Source of the DNA: Caenorhabditis remanei
Lineage: Eukaryota; Nematoda; Chromadorea; Rhabditida; Rhabditidae
NCBI RefSeq assembly: GCF_010183535.1
Contig: NC_071331.1
Span: forward strand, 248,001-312,000
Reading direction: 5' to 3'
Length of the DNA: 64,000 bases
A model generated the notes under the pieces. It saw only the letters and a program-made list of their open reading frames with translations. It searched no databases and had not been told where the DNA came from. A program made the position numbers and the translations under genes. Positions 44,398-56,600 of the stretch are shown piece after piece (the stretch's first letter is position 1; each line of letters opens with the position of its first letter).

Positions 44398-47275
44398 TCA
44401 ACGTGGCGGAAAGAATGGTGGACGTGGAATATATTGAGCAAAGAGACTGGAAGGTGGCTGAGGGAGATATTGATACGGGATTCTGGGAGCATTTGATGGT
44501 CCCGATGGTCCCGGGTAGTATGGGGATGCTTGAAAACTGAATTGAGGTGGCATATTTTGATAGAATAGAGGAGAGTGTGGAGATGGAGGCGGAGTCAGAG
44601 TCAGAGCCGGTCCAGATGTCATTCTCGGCTCAAAACGATTCCAAACCGGAATGCTAACTTGCGGAGGACCATCAGTTACTTCTTTTATAAGTGCCTTTGC
44701 CGTCTCGACTTGCACAGTTGTTCCACTAATCAAAAACTTCTTCACCGGCCCTCTCGGATCGTATTCGATGCAGGCGTTCGATTGTTCGCGGATCAAATTG
44801 ATATAGGAACCACTGACTCCGATGACTTGGTCCACCTTTTCTATTGGAACATGCATGGTGTTAAACTGAAAAAAGACAATAAAACAGATGAACGGCGTAA
44901 AGTTCCATACTTGCAAACTGGGGCAAAATGGACCGCCGCGTAACTAGCTTCAAACTCAATCTTATGAGCTGAAAAATATACCAAAATGTAGATCTCGGCG
45001 AGTTCTATGTCTGTTACCCGTTAACATGTCGCGGGCCGGAAAAAGGGTGCCAAAAACGCGGAAATGGCCGAAAAAACCAATCTAGACCTTTTCCCGGCCC
45101 GCGGCATGTTAACGACAAGCCATCCGGTCTGTAGATGATTACGGACATAGAACTCCCCGAGATCTACATTTTTGTATATTTTTCAGCTCATAAGATTGAG
45201 TTCGAAGCGAGTTACGCGCCAATCCATTTCGGCCCAATTTGCAAGTATGTAAAGTTCACTTACGACTAGTGGCCCTCCTTTTTTATGTTCCTTATCGATA
45301 GCGTCTTGTAACAATGACTTCGCATGCTCAACTTGTTTCTCTGTTCCTTGGATTCTAATCGTTGTCTTTCGTTCATCGTCACCCGACCAGGCGACACATT
45401 CAGCACCACTGACAGCCGAAATATATGCTATATTTTCCTTCTTGTCTCCAACCACATCATCATACAAGCGGTATGGAATTTCCATGAAACATCGCTGAAA
45501 ATTGTATTCAGTATTATCAGCCCACCCGTCTTACAACTGCGCCACACTGCAAACGAGAGAGTATCGGCGAGAGACGCAGAGTTTCTTTCCTGCGCCGACA
45601 CAGATTTTCGCCATTTTTCAGAATAATTTACTAAAAAACATTTGAAAAACAGCGAAAATAGGTAAAAAAAAACTGTGAAAATTTGTCTTGGCGCGAGAAA
45701 AGAGTCTGCGTCTCTCGACGAGTCTCTCGTTTGTGATGGGGCGCAGTTGTAATAAAATTGCTCGGTTAATAGAAAGAAAATGAGTTGTCTTCCAACTTAC
45801 AGTCGAATCAATCAAATCTTGAACCATCTCCTTCGCTTTCTCTATCTGTGTCGCAGTTCCAGTTATCCGTAATGTCTTCGAGGACTCCAATGAGTCATCC
45901 AGAGATTCTCTGTCGAAATGACACACTGCTCCACTCTTCTCGCTGATCAATTGAATTGTCTCTCCGTTTTTTCCAATAACTCTGGACACTTTTGTGGTAT
46001 GAATAAGCATCTCGTCTTCCGAGTAGTTCTCCATAAACTCCTCAATTTCCTTCATCGCCTTCTCAACATTCTCCTCAACTCCATACAGTCTCATCACTAA
46101 TTTCTCCTCAGTTTTCGACGAGGTTTCAGCATCTGGAACATTCCAGTTAACCCCATTTCTTTTACAAATTGAAACAGTTTGCTCTCGCATTGGACTTCCA
46201 AATGATCCGTATAAACCCGATGGAATCAGAAGTTCTCGAGAGACACGTGGATTATCAATTATCTCTATGTCTTCGTCCGATTCATCTCTTGGTGATTTAT
46301 ATGGAGAATATTCAGAACGCAATGATTTACGAGGTGGTGATGGAGAACGAGGTGACATGCCATCTCCAAATTTCAAGTATCTCGTGGCGACTTGATGAAT
46401 AAATCCAACTGATGATGTTACAAGTTCGTCGATTCGATCTATTGCAAGTTCTATGTCTTCCTGGAAATGGAAAATATTGGAAACTGATAGTTTTTGGGTT
46501 TCTTGTAAAGTAAAGAAAACAAATCTAATAAAAATCCATTTTTCCATTTAGAATTCAAAAATTTCAGCTCAAAAATTGCAGATATTCTGATAAAAAGACC
46601 TTTCTTTCACTCGAAAAAGACGAAATTTCGGGTTTTTGACCAAAAAAGACATTTTTGGATAAAAATCAGTAAAATTCTTATTTGTCATTAAAAAATTGCG
46701 ATTTTCGGTTCAAAAAGCGAACATTTCGGCTTAAAAATTGCAAAAAAAAACCGTTTTTGGCTAAAAATCCCAGGTTTTGAATTGAAAAACCACCTTTTTC
46801 CTCTTCATAATGTCAAATTTCGCTATCTTCTAAAACTGAATTTTACCAAAAATCGATCATTTATGAAAAAAGTCTCAAAACCCAACCTGAAACCCTTCCA
46901 AATAGACAGTTCTCGTCCATCCAGTGATTCGAGTGGATACGCAGACATTGCATCCCGTCTCTTTCTGTACTTCATGTATTCTTTTGGACACTAAAATCAG
47001 AAATTCGCTATTTTCAGACAAGTGTTTATACCTGAATCCAAGAATTTCTCTGGAACTTCAAAGGTTCTTCTTTCTATTTTTCGAATTATAGGAGTTGGAG
47101 AAACTGGAGGGGAAGGTGATGGACATGGAGAGTAAGAAGCTATTGATGGTGATCTGATTGGAGATGGTGAGCGGGGCGAGTAATCATTGGAGTAGTCGAT
47201 TGGATCCGAGTTCAATGGGCGCTTTGAAGCAGATCCCTCCTGATCGACATCTAATGTTCGCTTCCTTTCCGACAT
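44398..47275 (-). CDS. Multi-KH RNA-binding protein, paralogue 3
   Basis: Five exons: 47275-47032, 46990-46887, 46460-45801, 45494-45264, 44865-44398; 568 residues. The MSERKR / SPRSPSP N-terminus matches paralogue 1. The KH unit carrying GKCG in paralogues 1 and 4 is absent: the linker runs straight into the next unit. The GKNG unit is retained, and the last unit has GVSG. The C-terminus is Pro/Tyr-rich (PYYPGPSGPSN). An acceptor-like TTTGCAG lies just before the ATG. Confidence 0.87.
44910..45245. mobile_element. CTTGCAA-terminal TA MITE in intron 4 of KH paralogue 3
   Basis: TA-CTTGCAAACTGGGGC at the left and CAATTTGCAAG-TA at the right. Inner arms GAGCTGAAAAATATACC and inverse. Confidence 0.8.
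45515..45772. mobile_element. GCGC-arm MITE variant in intron 3 of KH paralogue 3
   Basis: Ends CTTACAACTGCGCCACACTG and GGCGCAGTTGTAATAA. Interior arms CGAGAGAGT...GAGACGCAGAG and the inverse near 45700-45730. A longer, diverged relative of the 113-142 bp family. Confidence 0.65.
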
Positions 47276-47478
47276 ACCTTTCTGCAAAGATTGTTTTGAA
47301 AGTTTCAATAAAACTCACAAAACTTTTTGTGGCAAAAGTAGAGGAATTGTACCAAAGTAATGGAGCATCGAGTAATGAGACCCCCTAACATTATTATCTT
47401 CATTACATTACATAGTATCTAGAAAAAACGTTTGGAAAAGAACAGAACGTGCTTATAAAACAGGGGAATATACATGCA

Positions 47479-50405
47479 TTAACGGTAGAACTGGGAAGAA
47501 CCGAATGGTTGGTAAGGGTGATGCGGGTAATTGTATGAACGTGATGGTCCTGGATAATTGTGGTTGAATGAAGAAGAGAATGGAGGCGGTGGAGGAGGTG
47601 GAAACGGACGAAGTGAACGTCGCGGCGACGGTGGTGGCGGTGGAGGTGTGAGTCGAAGCATGAGCGGTGGTGGAGGCGGTGGCGGAGGGGGCGGAGGGGG
47701 CGGAGTCGACTCCAATGGTGCCCAGTTGTTCATTGACATTCCTGTCTCATAACCATTCCAAACATAATCCATGTTTTGTGGCAGACCGAGAAGAATAATA
47801 CCAGACGCTTCTTGAATCAGTGCTTTAGCCGTTTCGATTTGTTTATAGGTTCCACTGATCTCGAACTTTTTCATTGGTTCCTCGAGGCGTCTCGGGTCGT
47901 ATTTAATTTTAGCGCCACTTTCCTCCCGGATGGAATCCATTTTTACGCCATTGATTCCAATGATTTTACCGGCTAGTTTGGCTGGGACGAACATGGTGTA
48001 GGACTGAAATGGCAATAGAGTTTATCTTATAAGTTGGAGCAAATGATACCATTTGCTGTCTCTCTTCAATAATTGATTCAATGATTCCTGTCGCACGCGC
48101 GATTTGTTCAGTAGTGCCACGAATCTCGAAAGTTTGTTCCGTTTCTGTAGCCACTGACAGAGTACAATCAGCACCACTCTCATTACAAATCGAATTCAAT
48201 CTCTCGTAGCGTTTCCCGATAACAAGACCGCATTTTGAAATCGGAACAGTCATTAATGATACCTATAAGTAGAGTAATTGAATCTTGAACAAGCTAATGG
48301 AAACAAACTGTAGTTTTCGTCTCGTTCTTTTCGATTGAATCTTTCAGTAGTGATATAGCCTTATCGACTTGTTCAACTGTTCCTTCAATTTCAATGAATT
48401 TCTTCAGCTGATTTTCGTTCGGACAACAGGTACATTTTGCACCACAGGCATCAGAGATCTCCGTCACTTTCTCATTGTTATTGCCAACAACTGCAGGATA
48501 CACATGGAATGGAATATTCACACAATGGACCTGGAAAGATAGATTTTCAATATGCCCAGCACTCTTCTATCTCACCACTTGTTTCTCCTCGATCTGCTCT
48601 CGAATGAGACGTTTCGCGTGTTCAACTTGTTCAAAAGTTCCACGAATTTCTAGAACTTTATATCCATCCTCTTCTGTTTTCATTATACATTCAGCACCAC
48701 TTTTTTTACGAATCGATGACAACGTTGAACCATTTTTTCCGATGACAAAGCTGGCTTTCCATACAGAAATTTTCAAGGTATCTACCTGGAAATCAGAATT
48801 AGACAACTGCTTCTTTGGAAGCTTTCTGGCGAACCGTGAATACTTTTGCCTCCTCGATTTCAATTGAGCATTCCAAAAGATTCTTAGCCAATTCAACTTG
48901 CTCTTCTGTTCCTTCAATTTTGATCACTCTTTTCTTTTGATCATCTGAATCCGGACAACAAGTGCACCGCGCACCACTGACATCAGATATGTTAATGATG
49001 TTTTCATTCTCATAACCAGCAACTCCAATGTAGACATTTAATGGAATGGGCAGATGGTAAACCTAAAAATTGGGGAAAATTCAATTAGTAATGTCGATCA
49101 GACAACTTACAGCGTCAAGCAACTCTTGAACCATCTGTCTCGCTGTACTAATCTGTTGTTTGGATCCTTTAATCACCAATGTTTGAAAAGTTGGCATTGG
49201 GCCATTCTGATCATAACGATTGAAATGACACTCCGCACCGCTTCTTTTTGACAGTGACTTTATGGTTTCACCGTTTTTACCAATGATTTTTGCGACTTTT
49301 GAGGAATGAATGAACATCGTGTCTTCCGAAACATCCATAATCTCCAGAAACTCCTCAATCTCCTTTATAACTTTCTCGACTTGCTCCCTCTTTCCCAGCA
49401 ATCGCATCAATTTTCCTTCTTCCATATCTTGGAATTGCCATCGAACATCACTTTTCAAGCAGATCTCGTTCGCTTTCTTTTTCATCATAGTAAATCCATA
49501 TCCATTGGATAAATGAGATGGAATTTTCAGCTCTTGAATCACACTACCATTCTCTCCTTGTGGCTTTGCGGTAGCTTTACGAAGTGCAGCAGAGGCAGCA
49601 AATATGTCATTGACAAGTGTTTTGGCTTTTTCAACGTCTTCCTCCAATCCAGAAATTTCGATGTTCTCCAATTCTTTGTAAACAGAAATCTCGCATCTGG
49701 TGTCCATCTCCAACTTTTTCACAGTGGCACCACACTTTCCAACTATCAAATAACACTGAAATTTTGAAGCGGGGATGTTGATGGAAACCCGTTTTCTGAT
49801 AGGTTTCTGTTTTTCCTCTGGAGATTCTGGAGATGGTGATCGTAGTGTTAAGTAGTCAGGATATCCCCTTTTCAGATGTTTCCTTGCTACTTGATGAACG
49901 AAACCTATAGATGACATGACGATTTCCTCGATTCTATCCTTTGTAGTGATGATGTTTTCCTAAAAACGTTTTTAAAAAATCGACCAATTAATGGAAAAAC
50001 CTACACGCAACCCTTCCAAAAAGACCGTTCGAGTCAATCCAGTGATTCTTGAAGACACATTAATCGTACAAAATGTTTCTTTTTGTAGCATATCGACTCT
50101 TTCACGAACTGAAACAGAATCCAGCTTACTCATATTCAGATATCTGTTCTACCTTCCTCCAAAAACTTCTCTGGAACTTCTACTGAACTTTTCTCGATTT
50201 TTTCAGTTTTGACAACAGGTTCAACTTCCAGAGGGCTAGGAGATGACGGTGATTGAGTACATGGTGAGAATTCAGAATTCGAAGGTGAACGAGCTGGTGA
50301 GCGTGGCGAGTAATCATTTGAGTAGTCATTAAATGATCGCTTCGCACCTGGAAGAGAATCTGAATCCTCCTGCTTCACATTTAAAAAACGCTTCCGTTCT
50401 GACAT
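47479..50405 (-). CDS. Multi-KH RNA-binding protein, paralogue 4 (longest)
   Basis: Eight exons: 50405-50153, 50108-50005, 49959-49111, 49062-48835, 48785-48576, 48530-48309, 48262-48050, 48003-47479; 867 residues. Same MSERKR start. About nine KH or KH-like units, several as single 210-228 nt exons in frame, so units were probably added by exon duplication. GxxG loops are intact in units with GKCG, GKNG (twice), GKRY and GING, and degenerate in GYEN and GNNN. The C-terminus is a Pro tract (ESTPPPPPP...) and Tyr/Pro-rich. None of its introns holds a MITE, unlike paralogues 1-3. A short acceptor-like AG precedes the ATG. Confidence 0.88.
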
Positions 50406-50595
50406 TACAATCTGAAATTGTTAAAATCAACAGTTGTTAAAATGTAGCAATGATTATCAAAAGTAAAGGAGTTATACCGACAACTTGTAAAAAAGAAAAT
50501 AAAAATGAACTTTCAATAATTTTCATGACATTAAATTGAGTAAACAACATAAAATGAACATTTGAACAACAAAGAACAGTCAACATGTGAAATTA

Positions 50596-52864
50596 TTAGG
50601 CCCTTTTGGAGCATTTCTTGACAAAATTAAGACATCTATTAAGAAAATCTTCAGGAATCGGAATTTCTGGATCAACCTTTTCGGCGAATTTTCGGATATT
50701 CTCCAATTGACTCTGATCAACATTATTACTATGTTCGACGCTATCGATGTTGAGATATTTGAGAAGCTCATTGCCGTACCCGCGGTAATGCTGGACACCG
50801 ATTGCGAGTTTCTGGAAAAAATTAACAGTTTCATCAAAGAGTTTCTAGTCTTTTTCAACTCACAACTCCACTTTTCTGTTTCACCCTTTCGCTGTACATC
50901 TCCATAACTCTGGATTCTGTCCATTGTTGACTATTCATCAGAACAACAAAAACACAAACAATTTCTGTGAAAATTGACAGAGTGACCACTTCCTCAACAT
51001 TCCTCGCTTTACAAATCTGACATTGATTTCTGCTTTTTACCGTTTTAGGACGTGGACACGTATCTTCAGGCGGCCCGTCATTCAAGATGCAGATTCGAGG
51101 ATCAGAATACGAGGACTCTTGACTTGAAGACGGAATACATACACCTCTTCGTATCGAGGATAATCTTCTCACTGCTCGATTCAAACCTTCTCTGCTTGGT
51201 GAACAGAATTCAACTGCAGACGCGTATCTAGACGTGTTGGGATATGGGCGTGTTCTTCTTTCCGAACGTTCTGACGTTTCACGGTTAGGTGCTAATGGGG
51301 GTTCTCTTGTCGACAACATCCATAGAGCTGATGCAGGATGTGTCGGAACAAGTGTATCAACTGCTGTTGGTGGTGATTTTGGTATTTCAAGTGCGAGAAT
51401 ATCCGAAAGTCGCTTTGGAATCTCTATGTTACCACTGATTTTCGGGAGAAGTTTAGGAGTCGGAGGTCGGAGAATTAGAGATGTAGACGGTGCTGGTGGT
51501 TTGTCAACATCTGAAAGTCGTTATTTTCTACTCTATTGAGTGATTATATCTCACCAATTCTATGAATGGAAGCGAACGATCGTGCTCCTTTAATGAATTT
51601 CTCAATCTTTTCCGCCGGATCCAAACCAAAACAAAATCGAATGTCTTTGAAAGTCCTCTCAACATTTTGCTTGTAGGAAGAATACATTTTGATGAAGTTT
51701 GTCGGATCCCTTGTTCCGAAAAGTTCATATATCTCCTCAACAGCTTCTCTCGAATGTTCCGGACAGATAAAAATTCGGTTTGTCTGATAGAAGAGAGTGA
51801 AAACTCTCTCTTTTCCAATATATCCCTTCTGGTAAGCCATATAAATGACAATTCGACGAGTCCAATCACTACTTATATCATGTCCTTTCACCACTCGTTC
51901 CCCACATATTTTGCACACTTTTCCTTTTTTGATAAGATTCACTGGTGGTTCCGGAAGTGTGATTTCCTGCTTAGACTCCGGTTCCTCTTTTGCCATATCC
52001 ATGACAGGCTCAAACAACTCCATGGTATCATCGTATTCTGATATCTCATGCTTCGGAGATAAAACTACATTATTTTCATCATTTTCATACTCCTGGACAT
52101 TGATTTCTTGCAGGGAAGCCGGCACATCTTCCATTTCTTCCATTTCTTCGAGTACTTCACTTAAATGTGGATAGATTTCACAAATTCCTGAAAGAAAACT
52201 AATTTCTAACATATCGTTGTCTTAAAGAACCCACTTTGCCAATCATAGCTAATGAACTGATCACAATGTTCAAGGAAAGCTTTCTCCGATTTGAAATTGA
52301 ACTCTCTATCATTGAAGTACTTCATTATATCCATCGACATCTTCACTGCAGGTTTCTTTGCTTTCATCACATCATCTGGTGACTTTATCTTCAGAATATC
52401 CATCCAACACTTGCCAGCATGAGCCAAATGATCACGACAGACATAGAAATATCCGCTTCCCAAGTGAATTTTGAATCCTTTTCTATAGTTTCTAATGGAT
52501 GCTTGATATTCTTTCTTTGCCTCTTCTTTCGTTCGATGGCCTGTCATCACAAGAGCAACAAGTATCATTTGTCGCTCCCACCATCGTTCCATATGCGACA
52601 GAAGATGTTGCGGAACCGACGCGAGGCATACTTTGCATTTGAACTTGACTCCGGTATCTGAAAAATGTTTATTGAATCTAAAAATGGAATATTTTCCTTA
52701 CATTGCTCATAACTCGTGTTACCAGAACTCCAGAGGCGAGAGCTTTGGGTGCGGGCGGTTCGTTTTTCTAGAAATATTGAAATTCATTTGCTTCAAGTTA
52801 TATAAAACTCACTTCTTGTACTAATATCCTCTTTTACTTCATTTTCAACATCACTCTTCGTCAT
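50596..52864 (-). CDS. LIN-15-like protein with three Cys/His modules
   Basis: Six exons: 52864-52813, 52767-52702, 52657-52235, 52187-51555, 51510-50864, 50811-50596; 678 residues. Three modules share a pattern C-x2-C, about 50-80 residues of helix, then C-x2-H: FKCKVCLAS...VCRDHLAHAG; VCKICGERV...ICPEHSREA; and QCQICKARN...GVQHYRGYG. The last lacks the cysteine before its His. Acidic and Pro-rich linkers separate them. Similar C2CH modules occur in Caenorhabditis LIN-15A/B-like chromatin-associated proteins; that identification is by pattern only. It is the first gene of the closely spaced minus-strand run containing the KH paralogues. Confidence 0.7.
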
Positions 52865-53635
52865 TTTCTTTTCTGTAAATAGGTTTTCATCTTATCTGTA
52901 TGATAATTAGAGCGCGCGGCGCAAAGTATTAAGCTTTTTCTATTTTTAACGATAAAAATTATGTTTTTTCTCTTTTCTTTGAGTATTTTTGAAAAAAAAT
53001 CGAGAAGAACAGCCAAAAACGGACAAATTTTCATTTTTCAAGCTCAAAAATTAAAAATCCATTCAAATTTTAAGAATGGCGCGAAAATTTCGAGTGCGCT
53101 TTGTTTTGGCGCGAAAACGAACACGGGCGGCGCGCAGTCGGGTCTCGACATGAAAACAGACTTTAATTTTCAGACATTGTCCGAGTCCCAAAATTTTTTC
53201 ACCGTTTTTGCTCGATTTTCAGCGAAATTTGTCACTTTTGCAGTCGATTTTGCGTAGAAAAAATATGAGAATAATTTTATCTCCAGATTTTTTCGCTTTA
53301 TCACTGATTTTCTACTCAAAATTTAGTTTTTGAGCAGTTAAACGAGAAAAGACCCGTTTTTCCTCGTTTGATGTGGCGGAATTTACAAAAAAATAGACTT
53401 TATCGTTCATTGAACCTGTTTTTCTTCAAGTTTTTCATCGAAAACTCAACGAAAATCCCAAAAAATACGTCCGTAAAACTTCTTTCCACGTGGCACCACG
53501 TTTCCGAAAATTCCTCATTTTCTTGTCCTTTTCGATTTCTCATTATTTTTCGCTCGTTCGTTCCTGTCACTCGTAACTGGCTATCATGTGCGTCGTTAAA
53601 TAACTAATTTCTTATACTTTTTCTTTTTCAGCACT
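52865..53635. promoter_or_regulatory. Divergent promoter region between the LIN-15-like and Argonaute genes
   Basis: A 770 bp gap holding two GCGCGAAA sites (53079-53086 and 53109-53116), matching the E2F/DP consensus TTTSSCGC in inverse orientation. GC-rich GAGCGCGCGGCGC also occurs at about 52911. A TTTTCAG acceptor lies 4 nt before the Argonaute ATG, so a leader exon or spliced leader is joined there. No coding sequence seen. Confidence 0.5.
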
Positions 53636-56600
53636 ATGTCGGATCCATTCGACAGAATCATGGGGGACATGAGCAGTGGTCAGGCGTCCCGCAGTACCAG
53701 CTCCTCTCGTATTCCGAAGAGAGATCATCGTCACTCGCCGGAAAAAGATGCGCCGTCTTCGAAAAGAAGCAGTAAGTTTTCAAAATCTGAATGCAGTTAA
53801 TCGCAATTATCATTTACAGATCCTGGATTCACTACACCATCTTCAACTACCAGGATCGGTCGTGATTCCTTTGCTGTCATGGACACTTTGGATGTTCAAA
53901 TGAACATGTTCGTTTTGAACCTTTCAAAAATGCCACAAAAGATCCAGCGCATCCATGTCGACACTTTGATGCTCTGCAGTAACGGCAAAGAAATCAATTT
54001 GAATCTCGGAGTGGTAGCTGTTGGCGGAGAGTGGGTTTTAATGCGAGTTTTCCACCATTTATTCATCAATTTCAGTGTCAATTCGCACAATCGTCGTCTC
54101 GCTCAACACCATATCATGAGAAAGTTCCATGAGAAAAAACGTCACCTCTTCAGCAACCAGTCGTATCACGTGATGGCATATGACAGTGCAGCAGCACTAT
54201 ATGTTCCAGCTGGCGTGTACACTGGATCAGATGAAGAAGAAGCTTCGTTCTCCAAAGAAGATTTTTCCTCTGAAGACTGGGCGCTCGTATCCAAAGTCAG
54301 CCGCAGAAAGGACGACAAGTTTCTCGTCAGACTGAAACCAGCAGGATTTGTTGAGACGCAAGGAGTCGATGCATTGGAAGCATCAAACCGTATGGAGTTG
54401 ACAAGATGCGTGGAGATTGTCACTTCCCAGAAGTTGAACAACAACGAGTTCTACCAATTCGGAAATGCCACGTTCCCACTTCGCGATTCACCCAATTCTG
54501 AGCCGGATGGAACATCTGAAATCCGTTCAGGATTTGCTAAGGTCGCTCGTTTGGTGGAAGGCCGAAAGGGTACCAACGAGATGTTGATGACAATTGACAC
54601 CAAGCTCTCACCGTTCTACAAAAACACTTCGGTTCTGAAGTTTGTCATTAACAAGTATGCAGAGTTTAGAGGAGTAGGTGGCGGTGGATATGGAGGAGGC
54701 GGTCGTGGAGGATACGGTGGAGGCGGAAGAGGAGGTTATGGTGGTGGCCGAAACGACTCGAGAGACTCCCGTGGAAGCTACGGAGGTAGAAGCGATTCAA
54801 GAGATTCTCGTGGAGGATATGGAAGAAGTGAATCCCGTGATAGCTATGGAGGTCGCGATGAAAGCAGAGGAAGGCGCGATTCGTATGACTCCCGTCGAAG
54901 TGGTGGCGATTCGAGTGGACCTGATTACAACGCTCAGGAAGTTGCTGAAGTAGAGAAAGCGGTTAGAGATAACAAGAATCTCGTAAAGACTTTCGAGCAG
55001 GCTCTTAAAGGTCTTTTCGTAGAGGCTACCCACTTGAGTGGTAGTTCGAAAATTATCCGTGTCGCAGGAGTTTCAGAAGCTTCTGCCGAAAGGTAAGATT
55101 GTGCGAATAATTGTCATGTAAATGTTTGTTTCTAGCTCGTATTTCACCCAAAAGGACGACAAAGGAGAAATCAGTGTGGCGGAGTACTTCTACAAGGAGC
55201 ACAACATCAAACTCAAATTTCCTCATATGCCAATGATTATCATGAAACGCTTCAAACACGAGTGTTTCTTCCCGATGGAAGTTCTTCGCATCTTGCCAGG
55301 ACAGCGCATCAAAGTTCACAAGATGTCTGCAACTGTTCAGTCGGCTATGACTGGACGCAATGCTTCGATGCCACAACAACATGTGGACATTGTACAAAAG
55401 ATTCTCTCCCATTCATTGAAGCTCGAGAAAAACTTGTATATGGACGCCTTCGGAATCGAGTTGGAATCCACAAAGCCAGTTCAGTTGAAGGCCAAGCTTC
55501 TGCCACCAGCCCAAATCAAGTTCAAGAACGCAGTCTACATGCCAGATATGGGTCGTCCAGCTTTCCGCAATCCTGGAAGTTTCATCGAACCTGCTCATAT
55601 TCACAGAGTCGCTATTGTCTCTTTCGATAGAGCCATCGATATGAGACAAGCAGAGTAAGTTATTTTTTCATCCATTCTAAATTATTATTTTTTTTCCAGA
55701 GACTTCTGCGATAGACTGTACGATTACTGCCGTGACAACGGTATCAAAGTGGACAAAGATTCTAAAGATTGGTCCATTCGTGAAATGAACTCTGGAGATA
55801 ACGTTGCCATCAAGGAAGCCATGGAGGACTGGATGAAGAAAGGTGTCAGCATTTTTGTTGGAATCGCCAGAGATAAGAAACCAGATGTCCATGATGTATT
55901 GAAATACTACGAGGAATCTGTCGGTATGCAGACCATTCAACTCTGTAAGCAGACTGTGGACAAGATGATGAATCCGCAAGGAGGACGTCAGACGATCGAG
56001 AACGTCATGAGAAAGTTTAATCTCAAGTGTGGCGGAACTAACTTCCATGTCGAAGTTCCAAACTCCATTCGTGGAAAGTGTGTTTGTGCCAATACGGAGA
56101 CTATGAACAAGAAGTTGCTCGAACAAGTTCAGTTTATCGGATTCGAAATTTCACACGGAGCCGCTCGCACTCTCTACGACCGTTCTCGTAACCAAATGGA
56201 CGGAGAACCATCAATCGTCGGTGTCTCCTACTCGTTGACCAACTCGACACAACTCGGAGGTTTCAGCTACATGCAGACCCAAAGAGAATACAAACTGCAA
56301 AAGCTCGATGAAGTATTCCCAAATTGTGTCCGTGCTTACAAGGAACACGCAAAGAAGCTCCCTTCGAGAATCGTCATTTATCGTGTCGGTGCTGGCGAAG
56401 GCGACTTCAAGAGAATCAAAGAAGAAATTGAGGAGATTCGCTCAACTTTCGCCAAAATCGATCATGGATACAGCCCACAACTCGTTGTTCTCGTCGCTCA
56501 GAGAGCTTCCCATGCTCGTGTGTTCCCATCAAGAATCCAAGGACATAAGGCTTTCGAACAAAATGTTCCGTCCGGAACTTGTATTGACAATGTTGTCACT

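Noticed and set aside
47558..47752. Plus-strand Gly-rich open frame
   Set aside because: Antisense of the Pro tract in KH paralogue 4.
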